Assembly: GCF_001424195.1 (NCBI RefSeq) | Contig: NZ_LMOO01000008.1 | Coordinates: 62,001 to 126,000, forward strand | DNA from: Cellulomonas sp. Leaf334 | Lineage (GTDB): Bacteria > Actinomycetota > Actinomycetes > Actinomycetales > Cellulomonadaceae | DNA length: 64,000 nt | Reading direction: 5' to 3' | Shown: positions 1 through 8,531 of the stretch, piece by piece | How positions within the stretch are numbered: the first letter of the stretch is position 1 | Layout of the letters: each line of letters opens with the position of its first letter | Position numbers and translations under genes: made by a program | The notes under the pieces: model-generated | Database searches by the model: none | What the model saw: only the letters and a program-made list of their open reading frames with translations | Told to the model about the DNA's origin: nothing

Positions 1-18
1 CAGGCGCGTCGGGTCCGC

Positions 19-972
19 TCACCGGCCGTACACCGAGACCGGCGGCGTGGGAGCAGGGCCGAGTGCGGCGAGCCAGCGGTCGTAGGACGCCGCCCACGAG
101 CCGTCCGCCTTGGCCTGGTCGAGCACGCCGTTGACGAACTGCACGAGGTCGACCTGGTCGGCCGCGACACCGATGCCGTACGGCTCGGCGCTGAACGGCT
201 CACCGACGACCTTCGCGTACGGGTCCTGCGCGACGAACCCGGCCAGGATCGTGTCGTCGCCCGTGATGGCCTCGACCTTGCCCTGCTGGAAGAGCACCAG
301 GCAGCCGGTGTGCGTCGGGGCGGCGACGGCCTCGACCCCGGGGTACGTCTCCTGGAGCCGCTCCAAGGTCGTCGTGCCCTCCGGGGCGCAGACACGCTGG
401 TCGCCGAGGCCTTCGAGGTCCTCGATGCTCTGCGCCTCCGAGTCGCGCGTGACCAGCACCTTCTGCCCGGCCGTCAGGTACTCCGCGGAGAACGCGATGG
501 TCTCCCAGCGCTCGCAGTTCATGGTGAACGTGCGGGCCACCACGTCGACCTCGTGCGCCTCCAGGACCTCCAGGCGCTGCGCCGACGTGATCACGCGGAA
601 CTGCAGCGGTCGCGCGTCGCCGAAGATCGCGTTCGAGACGGCCTGCAGCATGTCGATGTCGAAGCCCTCGATCTGGCCCGACAGCGGGTTGCGCGAGCCC
701 ATGAGCAGGGTGTCGGCCGAGACGCCGACGTGCAGGGCGCCGCGGTCGCGGATGGCCTGCACCGACCCGCCGCCGGGTCCCGGGGCGTAGGACATCGTGG
801 ACTCGAACGAGTCGTCGCACACCGTCGCGGCCGGGAGCGTCGCCGGGAGGTCGACGGAAGCCGCCGCCCGCTGCTGGGCCGCGGGGGCGGCGGCAGGTAC
901 CCCCGCGCAGCCGGCGAGCAGGGCGAGGGTGGCGAGCGTCGCACCGACGCTGCGGGTCATGGTCGTGGTCAC
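19..972 (-). CDS. glnH: Glutamate-type ABC substrate-binding lipoprotein (GlnH-like)
   Basis: A 317-residue extracellular solute-binding protein that probably senses or binds glutamate/aspartate at the outer membrane face. The N-terminus is a lipoprotein signal with lipobox LLAGC, followed by a family-3 binding fold (VGVSADTLLMG, GFDIDMLQAV, VVARTFTMNCERW, GTTTLERLQ). The start is taken as the GTG that overlaps the glnX stop in a GTGA junction, because GGAGGAG lies just upstream; an ATG four codons in is the alternative. The length fits mycobacterial GlnH better than the shorter enterobacterial GlnH. The overlap with glnX and the absence of permease or ATPase genes argue for a sensory role, as for GlnH, which reports to GlnX and PknG in mycobacteria. 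Ligand specificity is inferred only. Confidence 0.85.
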   Translation of the reverse strand: MTTTMTRSVGATLATLALLAGCAGVPAAAPAAQQRAAASVDLPATLPAATVCDDSFESTMSYAPGPGGGSVQAIRDRGALHVGVSADTLLMGSRNPLSGQIEGFDIDMLQAVSNAIFGDARPLQFRVITSAQRLEVLEAHEVDVVARTFTMNCERWETIAFSAEYLTAGQKVLVTRDSEAQSIEDLEGLGDQRVCAPEGTTTLERLQETYPGVEAVAAPTHTGCLVLFQQGKVEAITGDDTILAGFVAQDPYAKVVGEPFSAEPYGIGVAADQVDLVQFVNGVLDQAKADGSWAASYDRWLAALGPAPTPPVSVYGR

Positions 973-2261
973 CGGTACTCCTCCACTCGCTTCGAGATGC
1001 CGCGCCAGGACAGGACCGCCGCCAGGACGCCCGCGACCAGCATCAGCCAACCGACCAGGACCGACGAGCCGCCCGAGCCGGACAGGGCGTCGTGCGTCTG
1101 CGCGGCGCTGGCCTCCAGGCTGCTGGACGCCGCCGTCGAGAACGTCTGGAACAGGTCGTTCGGGGCGCCCGGCTCCTCGCTGATCGCCAGGGCCACGGCG
1201 TCGTCCCACCGGCCGCCGTCGTCCAGCGCGCGGATCTCCTGGTGCGACGCGACCCAGTCGTCCAGCAGGCCGACGAGCTCGATGTCGACCGTCGGACGCA
1301 GGAGCAGCTCGCGCGCCTCGTCGGTCTTGAGCACGAACTGCTCCTCGTACGTCGCCCCGGAGCCGCGCTTGATGAGCGTGAACGACTCCTGGGACTTGGC
1401 GTCGTTGGCCAGCGAGTACGCCTGGGACACCGAGACCGTCGCGTCGTACGGGCCGGACCGCGCGTCGCCCGCCTCCGCGGCCGCGGAGCCGAGCACGAAC
1501 GCCCCCGCGATCGTCGCGACGAGCGCCAGGACCGTGGACCAGAACAGCCCGGCGTTGAGGCGCCGGTGGGTGCGCTTGGCCAGCCAGACCTGGACCACCA
1601 CGAGCACCGCGAGCGCGAGGATGCCGAGCGCCAGCAGCCACGGCACCGACGCGACGGAGTCGAACGACGCGTCGACCCGGTCGCTGTTGGCCTGCACGAG
1701 CTCGTCGAGCTGCGGGAGGACGTCGGTGCGCAGGACCGACGACGCCTGGTCGAGGTAGGCGGCACCGACCGGGAAACCCTGCCGGTTGTTGGCGCGGGCC
1801 TGCTCGACCAGCCCGGTGTACGTGGTCAGCCCGGCGGTCGCCTGGCCCAGCAGCTCGGCGTCGGCGGCGTTGGACCCGGCCAGCTGCGCGAGCCCGTTCG
1901 CGGCGGACGCGACGGCCTCGTCGTACCGGGCACGTTGCTCCGGCGGCTCCAGACCGCCCACCAGGAACGCGTTCGTCGCGGTGGCGTCGGCGACCACGAG
2001 GTCGTTGCGGACGTCCTGGATGCCGACGAGCTGCGTGGTGTCCGCGTCGGCGTCCGACAGGGCCTGCGACTGCGCGAGGCCGGCGTTCAGGCCGATGACG
2101 CCCACCGCGGCGGCGGCGAGCACCGAGACGACCCCAGCGACGCGCAGGCGTCCCGGGGTGCGGCTCAGCGCGCCGCGCAGGCCGGTCCGGTGCACGGGGG
2201 CGGTCGCCGTGGACGGCACCGCAGCCGGAGGTGCCGCGGACGGGGCGATGGTCTGCGTCAC
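969..2261 (-). CDS. glnX: GlnX-like four-helix membrane sensor
   Basis: A 430-residue membrane protein that matches mycobacterial GlnX in size, layout and neighbour. Hydrophobic helices lie near residues 40-62, 205-225, 237-258 and 405-425, which leaves two long, largely helical loops predicted outside the cell (roughly 65-200 and 260-400). The N-terminus is Pro/Ala/Thr-rich and cytoplasmic. It starts at a GTG overlapping the stop of the AAA gene and ends overlapping glnH, so translation is probably coupled. In Mycobacterium, GlnX passes the signal of external Asp/Glu bound to GlnH to the kinase PknG. The same role is inferred here from context; the sequence has no enzymatic motif. Confidence 0.75.
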   Translation of the reverse strand: MTQTIAPSAAPPAAVPSTATAPVHRTGLRGALSRTPGRLRVAGVVSVLAAAAVGVIGLNAGLAQSQALSDADADTTQLVGIQDVRNDLVVADATATNAFLVGGLEPPEQRARYDEAVASAANGLAQLAGSNAADAELLGQATAGLTTYTGLVEQARANNRQGFPVGAAYLDQASSVLRTDVLPQLDELVQANSDRVDASFDSVASVPWLLALGILALAVLVVVQVWLAKRTHRRLNAGLFWSTVLALVATIAGAFVLGSAAAEAGDARSGPYDATVSVSQAYSLANDAKSQESFTLIKRGSGATYEEQFVLKTDEARELLLRPTVDIELVGLLDDWVASHQEIRALDDGGRWDDAVALAISEEPGAPNDLFQTFSTAASSSLEASAAQTHDALSGSGGSSVLVGWLMLVAGVLAAVLSWRGISKRVEEYR

Positions 2262-3802
2262 GCGGACTCCTCGATGTGCTCGTGCTCGTCGGGCCCGACG
2301 ACCCGCTCGGGTCCGTCGGTGCTCTCGGGTTCGTCGGTGCTCTCGGGCTCGCTGGTCGACGGTTCGCTCGGCGACGGTTCGTCGGTGCTCTCGGGCTCGC
2401 TGGTCGACGGTTCCCCGGGCACCGGGTCGTCGGCCGCCGGGACCAGGTCCTCCGGGAGGATCAGCCGCAGCTGGTCCACCGTCGGTTGCTCAACGTCCCG
2501 CAGCCGCCAGGCGTGCCTGGTGATCGCCTGGTCCAGCACGTTGCGCGCGTACCGACCGTTCCCGAAGCCCTCGTCGCGGATCTGCAGCGACGCCAGCTCC
2601 TCGAACCGCGCCAGGCATTCGGGGGTCGGCTCGAAGTCGGCCTTGGCCGCGGCGCGGGCGAAGATCTCGCGCAGCTCGATGTCCGTGTAGTCGTCGAACT
2701 CGACGGTCGTGGAGAACCGGCTCTCCAGCCCGGGGTTGGTGGCGAGGAAGGTCGCCATCGGCCCGGGGTAGCCGGCGACGATCACCACGAGGTCGTCGCG
2801 GTGGTCCTCCATGTCCTTGACCAGCGTGTTCACGGCCTCCGCGCCGTACTGGTCCTCGGCCAGACCGTACGCCTCGTCGACGAACAGGACGCCGCCCAGC
2901 GCGGTCGCGACGACCTCCGACGTCTTCACGGCCGTCTGTCCCAGGTACCCGGCGACGAGCTCGGAGCGGTCGACCTCGACCAGGTGCCCCTTCGACAGCA
3001 GCCCGAGCGCCCGGTAGATCCCCGCGACCAGGCGCGCGACGGTCGTCTTGCCGGTCCCGGGGTTGCCCAGGAACACCAGGTGCCGGGTCAGGGTCGGCGC
3101 GGTCAGCCCGGCCTCGGTGCGCAGGCGCTCGACGCGCAGGAGCTGCGTCTGCTGCCGGATCTCGGCCTTCACGCGGTTCAGGCCGACGAGGGCGTCGAGC
3201 TCGGCGAGGAGCTCCTCCAGGGTCTTGGCGGGCTTCTCCTCGGGTTCCCCAGGAACGAACGTGGTTCCCGCGGGTACACCGCCGTGGACCGGTACCAGGC
3301 CCGGCTCCCCGGCGCCGGGCTGCGGCGGCAGGGCGAGGGAGGAGAGGTCGAACGCCGACAGGTCGACGCGGGGCAGGTCGAACGCGGAGGGGAGCTCGGT
3401 GGGGGCCGCCGGGACCGGGCCGTGCACCGCGGCGCGCTGGACCGCGGCGGTCGACGAGGCGCGCGCGATGACGTCGATCGGGGCCGGCCCGAGGTCGCAC
3501 GCGGCCGAGACCACGTCGGCGAGCGCCGCGGCGTACGGCTCGGCGTGCGGGGTGCCGACGAGGCCGGTCAGCAGGTCGGTCGGCGCGGAACGCCAGCGGC
3601 GTGCGCTGGACGCCGCCGCGAAGAAGGCCCCGAAGGTCGCGTCCGGTGCGCCGACGGCCTCGAGCCAGCCGGTGGCCGCCCCGGGGACCGACTCCGCGAC
3701 GGCGGCCGCGAGCCGCGCACCCTCGTCCCGGACCGCGGCACGGTCGAGCCCCGCGGTCGAGCCGACCGTCGCGAGGGCGTCCAGAGCAGCAGCGAGAGTC
3801 AT
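2258..3802 (-). CDS. CbxX/CfqX-type AAA+ ATPase
   Basis: A 514-residue cytoplasmic AAA+ ATPase. The first 200 residues or so are Ala-rich and helical without a recognised fold. The AAA domain follows, with Walker A GNPGTGKTT (Lys252) and Walker B LFVDEAYG (Asp309-Glu310), a sensor stretch VIVAGYPGPM and an arginine region near GLESRFSTTVEF. This pattern is that of the CbxX/CfqX, SpoVK and EccA subgroup, which remodels partner proteins. The C-terminus is an acidic, repetitive Ser/Glu/Pro/Thr tail of about 45 residues encoded by a DNA repeat. The start is the ATG in an ATGA overlap with the gene upstream. Its operon with telA and glnX suggests a role in a membrane signalling or stress complex; the substrate is unknown. 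Confidence 0.85.
   Translation of the reverse strand: MTLAAALDALATVGSTAGLDRAAVRDEGARLAAAVAESVPGAATGWLEAVGAPDATFGAFFAAASSARRWRSAPTDLLTGLVGTPHAEPYAAALADVVSAACDLGPAPIDVIARASSTAAVQRAAVHGPVPAAPTELPSAFDLPRVDLSAFDLSSLALPPQPGAGEPGLVPVHGGVPAGTTFVPGEPEEKPAKTLEELLAELDALVGLNRVKAEIRQQTQLLRVERLRTEAGLTAPTLTRHLVFLGNPGTGKTTVARLVAGIYRALGLLSKGHLVEVDRSELVAGYLGQTAVKTSEVVATALGGVLFVDEAYGLAEDQYGAEAVNTLVKDMEDHRDDLVVIVAGYPGPMATFLATNPGLESRFSTTVEFDDYTDIELREIFARAAAKADFEPTPECLARFEELASLQIRDEGFGNGRYARNVLDQAITRHAWRLRDVEQPTVDQLRLILPEDLVPAADDPVPGEPSTSEPESTDEPSPSEPSTSEPESTDEPESTDGPERVVGPDEHEHIEESA
2315..2413. repeat. Direct repeat encoding the acidic tail of the AAA ATPase
   Basis: Two identical 33-base copies (2333-2365 and 2381-2413) and a shorter 18-base copy (2315-2332) sit in the 3' end of the AAA gene. 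They encode repeated Ser/Thr-Glu-Pro units (EPSTSEPESTDEPS and relatives). Identity at base level suggests recent slippage or expansion rather than selection on protein sequence alone. Confidence 0.9.
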
Positions 3803-4323
3803 GGCCGTTCCACCTGCGGGGTGTCGAGGCCGGCCTCCGGGGCCAGCGCGAGGGTCGAGCCACCGAACTTCTCGGCGAGGAACGCGCCGTGCGCCACGAG
3901 GGCGTTGGCGTCCTCGCGGGAGACGGCGTCGGAGATCTTGTCGAGCGTGACCCCGAGCAGGTCCAGCTGGTCGCACAGCACCATCAGGGACGTCTTCCCC
4001 TTCGACACGACGCGGCGGTCGGCGAAGTCCCGCGGCAGCCGCAGGTACCCGCCCACGGCCTCGGGCAGGTAGGAGGTCGCGGTCGCGACGACGGTGTGCG
4101 CCTGCCGGCTGCCGGCGCCGAGCCGGTCGAGGCGCGGGGCCATGTCGTCGACGGTCCGCGTGATCCGCAGCACGCGTGCGGTCACCGCGGCCGGGACCTT
4201 GCCGGCGATCAGCTGCTCGACCTGGTGCGCGGACGCGAGGATCTCGGCCGTCGTCGGCGCAGGAGGTGCCGACGGGACCTCGGGCTCCTGACGCCGCCCC
4301 AGCAGGCGTGCGATCCAGCTCAT
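3799..4323 (-). CDS. Conserved hypothetical protein between telA and the AAA ATPase
   Basis: A 174-residue soluble protein without a family I can name. It begins MSWIARLLGRRQE, a short amphipathic and basic N-terminus that could touch the membrane, followed by a Pro-rich spacer and a mainly helical body (residues 25-165) with no catalytic motif. It starts 39 bases after telA and its stop overlaps the AAA start, so it is a tight member of the telA-AAA-glnX-glnH operon. In other bacteria TelA is often paired with the small XpaC protein; this could be a functional stand-in, but I see no clear XpaC sequence signature. The assignment as a real gene is firm, the function is open. Confidence 0.7.
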   Translation of the reverse strand: MSWIARLLGRRQEPEVPSAPPAPTTAEILASAHQVEQLIAGKVPAAVTARVLRITRTVDDMAPRLDRLGAGSRQAHTVVATATSYLPEAVGGYLRLPRDFADRRVVSKGKTSLMVLCDQLDLLGVTLDKISDAVSREDANALVAHGAFLAEKFGGSTLALAPEAGLDTPQVERP

Positions 4324-4362
4324 CTGTGACGCCTACCCGACCTGTGCCTGCTCAGGTCCAGC

Positions 4363-5580
4363 TCAGCTCGTGCCGAGGTCGAGCGAACCGCTGGCCACGT
4401 CCGTGGTGTCCGCGCGCTTGACCCGGTCGAGGTAGGAGCGCGCCTTCGTCGTCTCGGTCTCGAGCACCCCGATGGTGGTCGCCATCGAGTCGAGCGCCTT
4501 GACCTTGAACGTGTCGATCGAGTCCATGGTCGCGTAGATGTCCGAGAACGCCTGCTGCAGCTGCGGCAGGCCGACCGTGGCCTGCGCCGCCTGCTCCTGG
4601 ATGCCCGCCGACTGCTCCTTGAGCATCTTGGCGGTCGACGCGATGAGGCCGGTCGTCGTGGTGTTCAGGGCCGTGATCTGGTCGAGGACCAGCCGCTGGT
4701 TGTTGAGCGCCTGCGCGACGATGACCGCGGTGCGCAGCGCGGCGACCGTCGTGGTCGTGGCCCGGTCGACACCCTTGATGAGCTCGATGTTGTTCTTGAT
4801 GATGATGTCGATCGCCAGGTAGCCCTGGATCGAGACGGCCAGCTGCGTCAGCAGGTCCTGGTGCTTCTGGCGCACGTAGAACAGGACGTCCTCGCGCAGC
4901 GCCTTCGCGCGCGCCGGGTCCGTCGCGTCGAGCTCCGCGACCGTCGTCGCCAGCCGCGTGTCCAGCGACTCCGCGACGTAGATGTACTGGTGCAGGCGGG
5001 CCATCGTGTCCCAGAGGTGCTGCTTCTCCAGGTTGAGCGCCGCGTTGTCCTTCCGCAGCTCGTCCTGCCCGTTGTAGAGCGCGCGGACGATCGCGTCGAT
5101 CTGCTTCTGCGAGCTCTCGTAGCGGCGGAAGTAGTCGGTCAGCGAGTCGCCGAACGGGATGAGCCCGAGCAGCTTCTTGCCGATGGTGGCCTCGCTGGGG
5201 TCCAGGCTCTCGACCGTCTTGCGCAGGTCCAGCAGCGACTTGCTCACCTGCGACGTGCCGGACACGCCGCCCTCGCGCAGCTCCTTGACGGGCATCTGGA
5301 GCAGCCGGTTGGAGGTGTCCGCGGCCGCGCGGATGTCGGAGTCGCCCATGAGGCGGATGTCGTCCGCCTTGCCGGCCATCTCCGGCGACCCGATCTGGGC
5401 GGCCATGAGCCCGTCGACGTACGCGTTGACCTTGGCGTCCAGCCCCGGCAGGGCGGCCTCGGGGATCTGCGGCGCCATCGCGGGGGCGGCCGTCGTCGCG
5501 ACCGGCGCGACCGGTGCGGGCGCCTCGAGGGCGAACACCGACTGGGGTGCGGGGGGCTGCAGGGGGGCTGCGTCGGTCAT
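4363..5580 (-). CDS. telA: TelA/toxic-anion resistance family protein
   Basis: A 405-residue protein of the TelA (toxic anion resistance, tellurite) family. After a Pro/Ala-rich N-terminus of about 45 residues it is almost wholly alpha-helical and coiled-coil-like, with the family hallmarks IPFGDSLTDYFRRYESSQ and the long helix around YIYVAESLDTRL and LAIDIIIKNN. TelA proteins are cytosolic, often membrane-associated, and turn up in stress and phage or chemical resistance clusters; their biochemistry is not settled. It is the first gene of the operon that continues through the AAA ATPase, glnX and glnH. Nothing in the sequence itself proves tellurite resistance. Confidence 0.88.
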   Translation of the reverse strand: MTDAAPLQPPAPQSVFALEAPAPVAPVATTAAPAMAPQIPEAALPGLDAKVNAYVDGLMAAQIGSPEMAGKADDIRLMGDSDIRAAADTSNRLLQMPVKELREGGVSGTSQVSKSLLDLRKTVESLDPSEATIGKKLLGLIPFGDSLTDYFRRYESSQKQIDAIVRALYNGQDELRKDNAALNLEKQHLWDTMARLHQYIYVAESLDTRLATTVAELDATDPARAKALREDVLFYVRQKHQDLLTQLAVSIQGYLAIDIIIKNNIELIKGVDRATTTTVAALRTAVIVAQALNNQRLVLDQITALNTTTTGLIASTAKMLKEQSAGIQEQAAQATVGLPQLQQAFSDIYATMDSIDTFKVKALDSMATTIGVLETETTKARSYLDRVKRADTTDVASGSLDLGTS

Positions 5581-5634
5581 CGTCGTCCTTCACGTCCAGC
5601 TCGGCGCAGAGGGCGGTTCGCCCGCGTCCTCAAT

Positions 5635-5664
5635 GGTCATCAACGAAGGTCATGGAATGGTCAA
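5635..5664. repeat. Three GGTCA(T/A) repeats in the telA/SHOCT divergent region
   Basis: GGTCAT at 5635 and 5648 and GGTCAA at 5659 form a short iterated array between the divergent telA and SHOCT-protein genes. On the minus strand the last copy reads TTGACC, a plausible -35 for telA. The array could be a regulator site; no regulator gene is adjacent. Confidence 0.35.
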
Positions 5665-5806
5665 GTCGTCCTCACGCGGACACTAGCACGGGGGGTCGAC
5701 GGCGAGGCCGGTCCGCTCGACCGGGTGGCCGATTTCGCCTCTCGGCGAACGCGCGGCGCCCGTGTGGTGGAGGATGGACGACCGACGACGAGCACGGAGG
5801 TCCCCT

Positions 5807-6253
5807 GTGTCCACTGACGATCCCTTCGACAGTCCCTCTGACGCCCCCTCGGAGAGCAAGGCTCCGATCGACGAGCGGCTCCGGCGCCTCGGCATGGCCA
5901 AGGACCTGCAGCGCGCGATGGCCGCAGGCATCAGCAAGCTGCCCGTGAGCGACACCACGAAGAGCTCGCTGACGTCGAAGAGCGCCACCGCGGTCGTCGT
6001 CGTCGGGGAGACCTCCGTCGCGATCGCCAAGGGTGCCGTCGAGGCCGGGAAGGGCGCCGTCACCGCCGCGAAGGACGGCGGCGAGGCGTTCCAGCGGACC
6101 CGCCAGGAGCAGGCCACCGCGTCCTACGTCGCGCCGGAACCTCCCGTCGACGTGACGAGCCGACTCGAGCGGCTGAGCCAGCTGCACCGCGACGGGCACC
6201 TCGACGACGTCGAGTACGCCGAGGCCAAGGCGAAGGTCATCGCGGGCGACTAG
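5807..6253 (+). CDS. SHOCT-domain small protein
   Basis: A 148-residue protein whose last 30 residues match the SHOCT (short C-terminal) domain pattern: SRLERLSQLHRDGHLDDVEY followed by AEAKAKVI. The middle is Ala/Val-rich and may be amphipathic (TAVVVVGETSVAIAKGAVEAGKGAV), and there is no signal peptide. I chose the GTG at 5807 because GGAGG precedes it by six bases; an upstream ATG in frame has no site. SHOCT domains are usually oligomerisation or membrane-association modules. Its TAG stop overlaps, tail to tail, with the TAG stop of the transporter on the other strand through a shared CTAG. Function unknown. Confidence 0.75.
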   Translation: MSTDDPFDSPSDAPSESKAPIDERLRRLGMAKDLQRAMAAGISKLPVSDTTKSSLTSKSATAVVVVGETSVAIAKGAVEAGKGAVTAAKDGGEAFQRTRQEQATASYVAPEPPVDVTSRLERLSQLHRDGHLDDVEYAEAKAKVIAGD

Positions 6254-7986
6254 GGCGCCGGAGCAGCCGACGGGCCTGGGTCCGACGAGTCCCCCGCCGC
6301 CTGCGCGCGGTGCGCCTCGACGGCGCGGTGCACGCTGCCGTGCAGCCGGTCCGGGCCCAGCCGGTCGACGACCCCGTCGCGAGCGAGCGTCGCGCGCACC
6401 GACGGCTTGACCCGGGCGAGCCGCACCGTCACGCCGTGGTCCTGCGCCAGGGCGAGGATCTCGTGCAGGGTCGCGGCGCCCTGGGCGTCGACGATGGTGA
6501 TCGCCCCGCAGTCGATCACGATCGCCGACAGCCCGGGGTTCGCCTCGGACACCTCGCGCACGCGGTCCTCGAGAGCGTCGGCCGTGGCGAAGAACAGGCC
6601 GCCGTCGATGCGGATCACCGCGATGTCCGGCTCCGGCTCGTCGTCGGCGTGCTCCCCGAGCTCGCGGAACACCTGCGTGCCGCGCTCCCGGACCATCAGC
6701 GGCAGAGACGGTCGGGTGGTCACCGAGATCAGCCACAGCAGCGACAGCCCGATCCCGACGAGCACCCCCGCCAGCACGCCGACGAGCACGGTGCTGACCA
6801 GCGCGACGATCGCGATCCAGAAGTCGAACCGCTGCACCCGGGCGAGCCGGCGCAGCGAGGCCACGTCCATCATCCCCATCACGACGGCCTCGATGATGAT
6901 CGCCGCGAGCACCGCCGTGGGCAGCCCGGAGAACAGCGGCGCCAGCAGCACCAGCGTGAGCAGCACCATCACGCCGGACGTCAGCGACGCGACCGGCGAG
7001 CGCGCACCGGTGCGGTCGTTCAGCGAGCTCGCGGACAGGCTCGTCGAGACGGGCATGCCCTGGAGCAGCCCCGCCCCGACGTTCGCGGCGCCCTGCGCGA
7101 ACGACTCCTGGTCGATGTCGACGCGGTACCGGTGCCGCGCCGCGAACGTGCGCGCGTCCCCGGCGGTCTGCGAGAACCCGATCATCACCAGCGCCACGGA
7201 CGCGAGGGCGACCGTCGCGACGTTGTCCAGCAGCAGGGCGACGTCGGGCACCTCGACCGACGGCAGCCCTCGGGGCACGTCGCCGACCAGCGCGACCCCG
7301 CGCTCCCCCAGGTCGAACAGCCAGGTGGCGAGCAGTCCCCCGACGACCAGGACGAGCGCCCCGGGCACCCGCGGCGCGACCCGGCGCAGCCCGAACACTG
7401 TCCCGAGCGCGACCACGCCGACGACGACCGTCGCGCGGTTCACGTCGCCCAGCGTCCCGAGCCAGGACCAGAGCTCCTGCGGTGGGGTCGCCCCCTCGGC
7501 GCTCGTCCCGGTGATCTTCGGCAGCTCGCCGACGACGACGTCGATGGCCGCGCCGAACAGGAACCCCGTCACGACGGCCCGTGAGAGGAACTGCGCGATC
7601 CACCCCATGCGCAGGACCGCGAGGACGAGGAACACGACGCCCGAGACCAGCGTGATCCCCGCGACGAACGGCGCCGCCTGCGCACCGGTGAGGCCGACGG
7701 CGAGGACCGCGCTCGCGGCGACGGCGGCGAGCCCGGAGCTGGGGCCGGTCGAGATCTGCCGGCTGGTGCCGAAGATCGCGTAGAGGATCGCGCCGGCCGC
7801 GGCGGCGTACAGACCGTTCTGCAGCGGGATCCCGGCGATCCCCGCGTATCCGAGGTTCTTCGGGACGATCAACGCCGCGACCGCGATCCCGGCGGCCACG
7901 TCGGCGCGCAACCAGCGCCGGTCGTAGGTGCGCAGCACCTCGACGATCGGCACCCGGTCCGACCAGCGGCGACGCCTCGCACCCAT
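6250..7986 (-). CDS. SulP-family anion transporter with STAS domain
   Basis: A 578-residue secondary transporter of the SulP/SLC26 family. About 10-14 membrane helices span residues 25-425, beginning with the family signature LIVPKNLGYAGIAGIPLQNG and including GPSSGLAAV. The cytoplasmic STAS domain follows (about 450-560) with IDCGAITIVDAQGAATL, the phosphate-accepting type of loop. These proteins move sulfate, bicarbonate or other anions, commonly as sodium or proton symporters; the substrate cannot be read from sequence. The gene is monocistronic, divergent from the GNAT gene with 47 bases between starts, so both promoters are compact or overlapping. Confidence 0.9.
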   Translation of the reverse strand: MGARRRRWSDRVPIVEVLRTYDRRWLRADVAAGIAVAALIVPKNLGYAGIAGIPLQNGLYAAAAGAILYAIFGTSRQISTGPSSGLAAVAASAVLAVGLTGAQAAPFVAGITLVSGVVFLVLAVLRMGWIAQFLSRAVVTGFLFGAAIDVVVGELPKITGTSAEGATPPQELWSWLGTLGDVNRATVVVGVVALGTVFGLRRVAPRVPGALVLVVGGLLATWLFDLGERGVALVGDVPRGLPSVEVPDVALLLDNVATVALASVALVMIGFSQTAGDARTFAARHRYRVDIDQESFAQGAANVGAGLLQGMPVSTSLSASSLNDRTGARSPVASLTSGVMVLLTLVLLAPLFSGLPTAVLAAIIIEAVVMGMMDVASLRRLARVQRFDFWIAIVALVSTVLVGVLAGVLVGIGLSLLWLISVTTRPSLPLMVRERGTQVFRELGEHADDEPEPDIAVIRIDGGLFFATADALEDRVREVSEANPGLSAIVIDCGAITIVDAQGAATLHEILALAQDHGVTVRLARVKPSVRATLARDGVVDRLGPDRLHGSVHRAVEAHRAQAAGDSSDPGPSAAPAP

Positions 7987-8033
7987 CTTCGGACCCTAGC
8001 GAGCGACCGACCTCCGGCGGGTAGTTTCTCCCG

Positions 8034-8531
8034 GTGACCTTCGATCCGCCACGGCTCGCGACCGCTGCTGACGTCGACGACATCCATGCGCTGCGCCGGT
8101 CCCTGGAGGACTGGATGGCCGCGCAGGGCACGGTGCAGTGGCCGCAGGGGTCGCTGCCCCGCGAGCGCGTCGCCGCCCGGGTCCACGCCGGCGAGTTCCA
8201 CGTGGTGCACGACGACGCGCTCGGGCTCGTCGGCACGGTCCGGCTCCTGTGGTCGGACCCCGACTTCTGGGGCGACGACCCCACCCCGGCGGTCTACGTG
8301 CACGGCCTGATGGTCGACCGTCGCGCGGCCGGCCGCGGCCTGGGCACGGCGCTGCTCGACTGGGCGGCTGCCCGGGGACGCGACGCCGGGGTGGACCTGT
8401 TCCGGCTCGACTGCCGAACCACCAACCCGGTCCTGCGCGCCTACTACGAGGGGTACGGGTTCCGGGCGGTCGGGCGGCGGGACTTCGCCGACTTCTCGTG
8501 CACGCTGCTGGAGAAGCTCACCCTGGCCTGA
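8034..8531 (+). CDS. GNAT-family N-acetyltransferase
   Basis: A 165-residue acetyltransferase of the GNAT fold. The acetyl-CoA-binding motif A is visible as VHGLMVDRRAAGRGLGTALL (RxxGxG/A type), followed by the typical NPVLRAYYEGYGFRAVGRRDF terminal segment. It starts at GTG with little leader, so it may be read from a leaderless transcript. The acceptor substrate is unknown. The last 14 bases overlap the convergent HNH gene. Confidence 0.85.
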   Translation: MTFDPPRLATAADVDDIHALRRSLEDWMAAQGTVQWPQGSLPRERVAARVHAGEFHVVHDDALGLVGTVRLLWSDPDFWGDDPTPAVYVHGLMVDRRAAGRGLGTALLDWAAARGRDAGVDLFRLDCRTTNPVLRAYYEGYGFRAVGRRDFADFSCTLLEKLTLA

